Source: CAYMJV01 sp964390545
GTDB taxonomy: Bacteria; Desulfobacterota; BSN033; UBA1163
DNA: 16,931 nt
Reading direction: 5' to 3'
Assembly: GCA_964390545.1 (NCBI GenBank)
Contig: CAYMJV010000067.1
Location: forward strand, 1-16,931
Shown: positions 13,679 to 16,931 of the stretch, piece after piece
How the letters are laid out: each line of letters starts with the position of its first letter
How positions within the stretch are numbered: position 1 is the first letter of the stretch
Made by a program: the position numbers and the translations under genes
Notes under the pieces: model-generated
Databases searched by the model: none
What the model was told of the DNA's origin: nothing
Seen by the model: the letters and a program-made list of their open reading frames with translations, nothing else

Positions 13679-13835
13679 TATTAGTTCAGACTTCAACTAA
13701 TAGAAACCCATTACATCTCATTACGCTTAACGGAATCGCCCCTCACCCCATCCCTCTCCCCAGCGGGGAGAGGGGAGGGTGAGGGGGTCTCATGTCAAAG
13801 AAATAAATGCGTTTGTATTAGTTCAGACTTCAACT
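13679..13835. repeat. 20-base direct repeat around palindrome copy 2
   Basis: TATTAGTTCAGACTTCAACT occurs at 13679-13698 and again at 13816-13835, in the same orientation, with the 48-base palindrome between the two copies. The first copy lies 83 bases upstream of the alcohol dehydrogenase start. Confidence 0.8.
13740..13787. repeat. 48-base GC-rich palindrome, copy 2
   Basis: Identical in sequence and orientation to 12405-12452. It lies upstream of the alcohol dehydrogenase start, so the gene is bracketed by direct copies of a palindrome. Flanking bases on the two sides differ (GAATGACAG against TCTCATGTC), so similarity stops at the element edge. Confidence 0.85.
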
Positions 13836-13887
13836 TCCCGTTTAATGCGCATTTCGCATAGGAAGATGCTTCTTTTCGAATGTTTTA

Positions 13888-13962
13888 AATTCCGCATTTG
13901 GATTGCCTCTAACTCCTTGCGCTTTACGCCTCACGGTTGAAGAGTTTCCCCCACGACTCCTT
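13888..13962. repeat. Direct repeat, copy A, upstream of the YchF-like gene
   Basis: Begins AATTCCGCATTTG and contains TTGCGCTTTACGCCTCACGG and GTTGAAGAG before ending GACTCCTT. It matches 15373-15450 at roughly 85 percent with a three-base length difference. Here the ATTCCGCATT word is uninterrupted. With the repeats at 13679-13835 it accounts for most of the gap from 13597 to 14167. Confidence 0.8.
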
Positions 13963-13975
13963 TCGTCTGTTGGGA

Positions 13976-14004
13976 TTGAAAATGATCGTGTCTTGTGTTA
14001 TTTT
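13976..14004 (+). promoter_or_regulatory. Candidate promoter of the YchF-like gene
   Basis: TTGAAA (13976-13981) and TATTTT (13999-14004) are separated by 17 bases. Transcription would start near 14011 and give a leader of about 155 bases. The leader holds no gene, only a five-codon frame just upstream of the start (14149-14166). Confidence 0.4.
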
Positions 14005-14167
14005 CTAGTCTAACCTATATCAATCCCTCCTGAGCGTTTCTCCCAAGGTAGTGATCTCTTAGGTTTCCCAAAGATCATTCCTGAGATTCGTCTGAGGTTT
14101 TTCTGGGGCAAGTTTGTCCCTCGAAAATCAATTGGGAGGTTTTGTTGGATGAGAGGAAAGGAATAGA

Positions 14168-15235
14168 ATGAAACTCGGTCTTGTGGGTTTTCCTCAGGTT
14201 GGCAAACGCACACTCTTTCGGCTGTTGACCGGCAAAGAGCCAAATTCAGAGGGCAAAAAAGGGAACGGTTTGGGGTTGGCAAAGGTGCGAGATGCACGCT
14301 TCGATCGCCTCGTGGAGATTTACGCTCCGCGTCAGGAGACCCCCGCCCATATTGAATTTATTCTTCTCCCTGACTTAGACCAGCAGGCCTCTCGTAATGA
14401 TCAGATCCTGCGGGATCTGGAGCATGTGGATGTTATCTGCCATCTTGTCCGAGCTTTTCAGGACGATACGGTCTTCCATATCCATGGCACGGTTGACCCT
14501 CGTCGCGATACGCTTCTCTTTAACGAAACATTGCAACTGAATGATCTCCTTTTTATTGAAAAGCGACTTGAGCGGCTCGAAAAAGAGCAAAGCAAGAAGA
14601 GAGATGTTCAAAAGGCGGCCATGGAAACGGATCTTCTTACGCGCATGAAAGTCCATCTTGAAGCCGGCCGTTTCTTGAGAGACTTTCCCCTGACAGAGGC
14701 TGAAGAGAGACTCATCGCCAGCTACCCTTTGCTGACCCTCAAAGCGGTTATCATTATTCTCAACGTCGGGGAGGAGGGGCTGGCAGAGGAGGATCTGATC
14801 GGTAAATTGCAGGAAGACTTTCGTGAACAAGACTTCCAGTGGATTGCTGTTTCTGCCAAGATCGAACAGGAACTCTGTCAGCTCGATGCGGCAGAGCGCC
14901 AGACCTTTCTCGAGGAACTCCAGCTTGATCAGCCGGCCCTGGATAGGTTGACGATGCTTTGCTACAAAACCCTTGGCCTCATCTCATTTTTCACTGTTGG
15001 GCCGGACGAGGTACGGGCCTGGACAGACCGGCAGGGATCCCTTGCCCCTCAAGCCGCAGGTGTCATTCATTCTGACTTTGAGCGCGGGTTCATCCGGGCA
15101 GAGGTGATGAAATATCAGGACTTAGTTAAACTGGGAAGCGAGCAGAAGGTCAGAGAAGTGGGGAGATATATGCAGAAGGGTAGGGACTATGTTGTTGAAG
15201 ACGGCGATATCATCAATTTTCTGTTCAATGTCTGA
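14168..15235 (+). CDS. Degenerate YchF-like (Obg family) P-loop protein with TGS domain
   Basis: A 355-residue cytoplasmic protein of YchF length. The C-terminal TGS domain (271-355) is very close to YchF: FFTVGPDEVRAWT, LAPQAAGVIHSDFERGFIRA, and a terminal GDIINFLFNV. The middle also aligns (VDVICHLVRAFQDDTVFHIHG at 87-107; NVGE at 199-202 in the base-recognition position; VSAK at 228-231). The N-terminal nucleotide motifs are altered: the P-loop reads G7-FPQV-G12-K13-R14, with arginine in place of the magnesium-binding serine/threonine. The switch I stretch (NFPFCTI in YchF) is missing, and the DIAGLVKGA.KGEGLGN switch II block is replaced by LLPDLDQQASRNDQIL. Normal YchF is a ribosome-associated ATPase; this paralogue probably binds partners or ribosomes with little or no hydrolysis (inference). 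The ATG has AGGAAAGGA upstream. Confidence 0.85.
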   Translation: MKLGLVGFPQVGKRTLFRLLTGKEPNSEGKKGNGLGLAKVRDARFDRLVEIYAPRQETPAHIEFILLPDLDQQASRNDQILRDLEHVDVICHLVRAFQDDTVFHIHGTVDPRRDTLLFNETLQLNDLLFIEKRLERLEKEQSKKRDVQKAAMETDLLTRMKVHLEAGRFLRDFPLTEAEERLIASYPLLTLKAVIIILNVGEEGLAEEDLIGKLQEDFREQDFQWIAVSAKIEQELCQLDAAERQTFLEELQLDQPALDRLTMLCYKTLGLISFFTVGPDEVRAWTDRQGSLAPQAAGVIHSDFERGFIRAEVMKYQDLVKLGSEQKVREVGRYMQKGRDYVVEDGDIINFLFNV

Positions 15236-15339
15236 GAAAGATTAACATTCCCGCCTCATCTCCCTATCTTCCCATCGGTTCTTAAGTCTTCCCCTCTCCG
15301 CGTCACCCCCTCACGCTACCTCCCAATCTATCTTTTCAG

Positions 15340-15383
15340 ATTCCGCATTCCCTGCCTACCGGCAGGCAGGCGAATTCCGCATT
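15340..15383. mobile_element. CCTGCC...GGCAGG palindrome flanked by a 10-base duplication
   Basis: ATTCCGCATT at 15340-15349 is repeated at 15374-15383 with a 24-base insert containing CCTGCCTACCGGCAGGCAGG between. The related direct repeat at 13888 has a single, uninterrupted ATTCCGCATT, so it looks like the empty site. Apart from the repeats, the gap from 15236 to 15535 shows no gene or terminator. Confidence 0.65.
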
Positions 15384-15450
15384 TGTATTATTACCCCTAA
15401 CCCCTTGCGCCTTACGCCTCACGGTTGAAGGGTTTTCCCCACTACTCCTT
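15373..15450. repeat. Direct repeat, copy B, downstream of the YchF-like gene
   Basis: The counterpart of 13888-13962, sharing AATTCCGCATTTG, CCTTGCGC, CTTACGCCTCACGGTTGAAG and CTACTCCTT-type blocks. Its left edge carries the inserted CCTGCC palindrome. The two copies lie in the same orientation about 1.4 kb apart with the YchF-like gene between them. Confidence 0.8.
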
Positions 15451-15535
15451 GAACACTTTATTACACTTGCCTGCCCCCGTAGACAGTTTATTGGCCCACC
15501 GGATAGTCTAAAGGCGAAGACGGAAAAATCTCCCA

Positions 15536-15564
15536 TTGACAGCGATTACCAAAAGGGATATTAT
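15536..15564 (+). promoter_or_regulatory. Near-consensus sigma-70 promoter of the AAA ATPase gene
   Basis: TTGACA (15536-15541) and TATTAT (15559-15564) are separated by exactly 17 bases, with transcription expected to start around 15570-15572. It is the best promoter match in the window. Confidence 0.78.
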
Positions 15565-15569
15565 TCCAT

Positions 15570-15584
15570 TTTAGTTAAACTAAA
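15570..15584 (+). promoter_or_regulatory. Palindromic operator candidate at the transcription start
   Basis: TTTAGTT-A-AACTAAA is a perfect inverted repeat of seven bases around one central base. It covers the predicted +1 to about +14 of the ATPase gene, just before the AGGAG ribosome site (15586-15590). A dimeric repressor bound here would block the promoter. Which protein binds is unknown. Confidence 0.55.
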
Positions 15585-15601
15585 CAGGAGTTACATCCAT
15601 A

Positions 15602-16762
15602 ATGGAAACAATCGAACGATTGCTTAAGATTGAATTGCCGAAAAGACAATCCGCCTTTCTATGGGGGCCGAGGAAAACAGGAAAAACGACTTACCTCAAA
15701 GCCTCTTTTCCGGCCAGCTTGAGCTATGACATGCTTCAGACAGACCTTTTTCTTGAACTGACCAAGCGTCCCTTCCTGTTGAGGGAGCAACTCCTCGCGG
15801 CAGATCCAAAGCAGTTGAAAGAGCCGGTGATCATCGATGAAGTGCAGAAGGTGCCGCAGCTCCTTGACGAGATTCATTGGCTGATCGAGAACAAAGGGTT
15901 GCGGTTCATCCTGTGTGGTTCCAGCGCAAGAAAACTGAAACGGGGAAGAGGAAATCTTCTTGGTGGTCGCGCGTGGCGCTACGAGATGCATCCCCTTGTC
16001 TCAGCGGAAGTGGTTGATCTGAATCTGCTGAAAGCACTCAATCGGGGTATGATACCTGTCCACTACTTGGAGGAGGATTACCGCAAATCACTCCAGGCGT
16101 ACCTCCGGGACTATCTCAAAGAGGAAGTATTTGCTGAAGGGTTAGCCCGGAATATTCCTGCTTTCTCACGTTTCTTCGATGCCATGGGTTACTCCCACGG
16201 AGAGCTAACGAACTATGCGAACATCGCCCGGGACTGCGGCGTAGATGCCAAAACTGTCAAGGAGTATTACCAGATCCTCGTCGATACACTACTCGGAACC
16301 ATGATAGAGCCGTACAAGAGGCGGCAGGAGCGCCAAGTCATCACGAAGGCGGGCAAGTTCTACCTGTTCGATGTTGGAGTGGCTGGTGCCATTACCCAAC
16401 GCCATATCCCTCAAGAGAGGGGGGAGCAGTTCGGGAAAGCCCTCGAGCACTTCATACTGATGGAAATACTTGCGCATCGTTCCTACAGGGAGCTCAACTA
16501 CGACGTGAATTTCTGGCGTGCGAAGTCAGGCCTGGAAGTGGATTTTGTTTTGGGCCGAGGGGAGGTTGCCATTGAAGTAAAGGGGTCGAGCCGAATAGAG
16601 AACGCGGACCTGCGGCCCCTCAAAACATTCATAGAAGAATACCATCCCAAGAAGGCGTTTGTCGTCTGTAATGAGCGTAGGCCACGGGTGCATGAGGATA
16701 TTCATGTTCAGCCGTGGCGTGACTTCTTAGCAATGTTGTGGAATGGACTTGTGATCTCGTGA
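15602..16762 (+). CDS. AAA-type ATPase with DUF4143 C-terminal domain
   Basis: A 386-residue soluble protein of the AAA_14/DUF4143 group, a widespread family in bacteria and archaea with no settled function. Walker A is GPRKTGKTT (22-30), Walker B is VIIDEVQKVP (76-85) and the sensor block is CGSSARKLKRG (105-115), followed by GGRAWRYEMHPL (121-132), which is typical of the group. Residues 195-250 (the TNYANIARDCGVDAKTVKEYY region) form a winged-helix-like segment that could bind DNA. The C-terminal domain (from about 275) contains D314, E325 and K327 (VDFVLGRGEVAIEVKGSS), the spacing of a PD-(D/E)xK nuclease-like fold. All ATPase motifs are intact. AGGAG lies 11 bases upstream of the ATG, slightly farther than usual. 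It has its own strong promoter and operator-like palindrome, so tight control, possibly by itself, is plausible. Confidence 0.92.
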   Translation: METIERLLKIELPKRQSAFLWGPRKTGKTTYLKASFPASLSYDMLQTDLFLELTKRPFLLREQLLAADPKQLKEPVIIDEVQKVPQLLDEIHWLIENKGLRFILCGSSARKLKRGRGNLLGGRAWRYEMHPLVSAEVVDLNLLKALNRGMIPVHYLEEDYRKSLQAYLRDYLKEEVFAEGLARNIPAFSRFFDAMGYSHGELTNYANIARDCGVDAKTVKEYYQILVDTLLGTMIEPYKRRQERQVITKAGKFYLFDVGVAGAITQRHIPQERGEQFGKALEHFILMEILAHRSYRELNYDVNFWRAKSGLEVDFVLGRGEVAIEVKGSSRIENADLRPLKTFIEEYHPKKAFVVCNERRPRVHEDIHVQPWRDFLAMLWNGLVIS

Positions 16763-16931
16763 TGGCTGTCTCAACTTGCCCGAATGCGTTCTATTCACAC
16801 GGATCATCTTCGCCCAGGTACTGCAGGGAGATGGTTCGAGTGCTTACAAAAAAGCAATCCAGGAAGCGCTAAACAAAGGCAAAAGTGGGCATAATGGAAA
16901 TCGTTTTAAGGGCAGATGGGATGGGTCATTG
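16755..16931 (+). pseudogene. Open frame at the right edge, possible gene remnant
   Basis: After the ATPase stop, a frame offset by one base stays open from 16755 to the window end and reads VLQGDGSSAYKKAIQEALNK followed by GKSGHNGNRFKGRWDG. It has no ATG start or ribosome site, which suggests the 5'-truncated remainder of a gene or a chance frame. I do not recognise the product. Confidence 0.2.

Noticed and set aside
14010..14297. 95-residue minus-strand frame before the YchF-like gene
   Set aside because: It overlaps the start of the YchF-like gene and the leader region, and its composition is not protein-like.
15336..15536. 66-residue minus-strand frame in the gap before the ATPase
   Set aside because: It consists largely of the direct repeat and the CCTGCC palindrome.

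Overview
This window looks like part of a chromosome from a mesophilic or anaerobic bacterium of the Deltaproteobacteria/Desulfobacterota type. That assignment is inference only: it rests on the gene mix (branched-chain-type ABC transporter, B12-dependent radical SAM protein, U32 protein, a SOD of an unusual subfamily) and on the dense population of short palindromic repeats. No rRNA, tRNA, CRISPR array or intact insertion sequence was seen.

Positions 1-4758 hold, on the minus strand, the start of an ABC transporter ATPase and its NMT1/SsuA-type binding protein, then a B12-binding radical SAM protein and a peptidase-U32-family protein. A small unrecognised plus-strand gene (1366-1743) lies between the binding protein and the radical SAM gene. 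It overlaps the 3' end of the radical SAM gene and appears to be transcribed from a promoter that would give a leaderless mRNA. Positions 4802-9764 are a full branched-chain-amino-acid-type ABC transporter in the order livK-livH-livM-livG-livF, read leftwards and followed by the U32 gene. Overlapping start and stop codons join livH to livF. livK is separated from livH by about 300 bases of repeat.

Positions 10171-12158 hold three stress- or redox-type single genes, each with its own clear signals: a minus-strand Hsp20 chaperone with promoter and terminator, a plus-strand Fe/Mn superoxide dismutase with promoter and terminator, and a small cysteine-rich DUF1059 protein with a terminator. Positions 12405-13787 hold a G+C-richer zinc alcohol dehydrogenase of the benzyl/aryl-alcohol type, lying between two identical copies of a 48-base palindrome. 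Positions 13888-15450 hold a YchF-like protein whose nucleotide-binding motifs are damaged although its TGS domain is well preserved; it lies between two copies of a 75-base direct repeat. Positions 15536-16762 hold a DUF4143-type AAA ATPase with a near-consensus sigma-70 promoter and a perfect palindrome at the predicted transcription start.

Almost every intergenic gap contains repeats. There are hairpins built from degenerate short words (CAAAT-type and CGAATG-type), nested palindromes of the GTCA...TGAC kind, a MITE-like element with about 37-base inverted ends, and CCTGCC...GGCAGG palindromes that seem to have inserted into other repeats. The two observations most worth following are the degenerate YchF-like protein and the evidence for recent insertion of the small palindromes, one of which is flanked by a 10-base direct duplication with an uninterrupted copy of the site elsewhere in the window.
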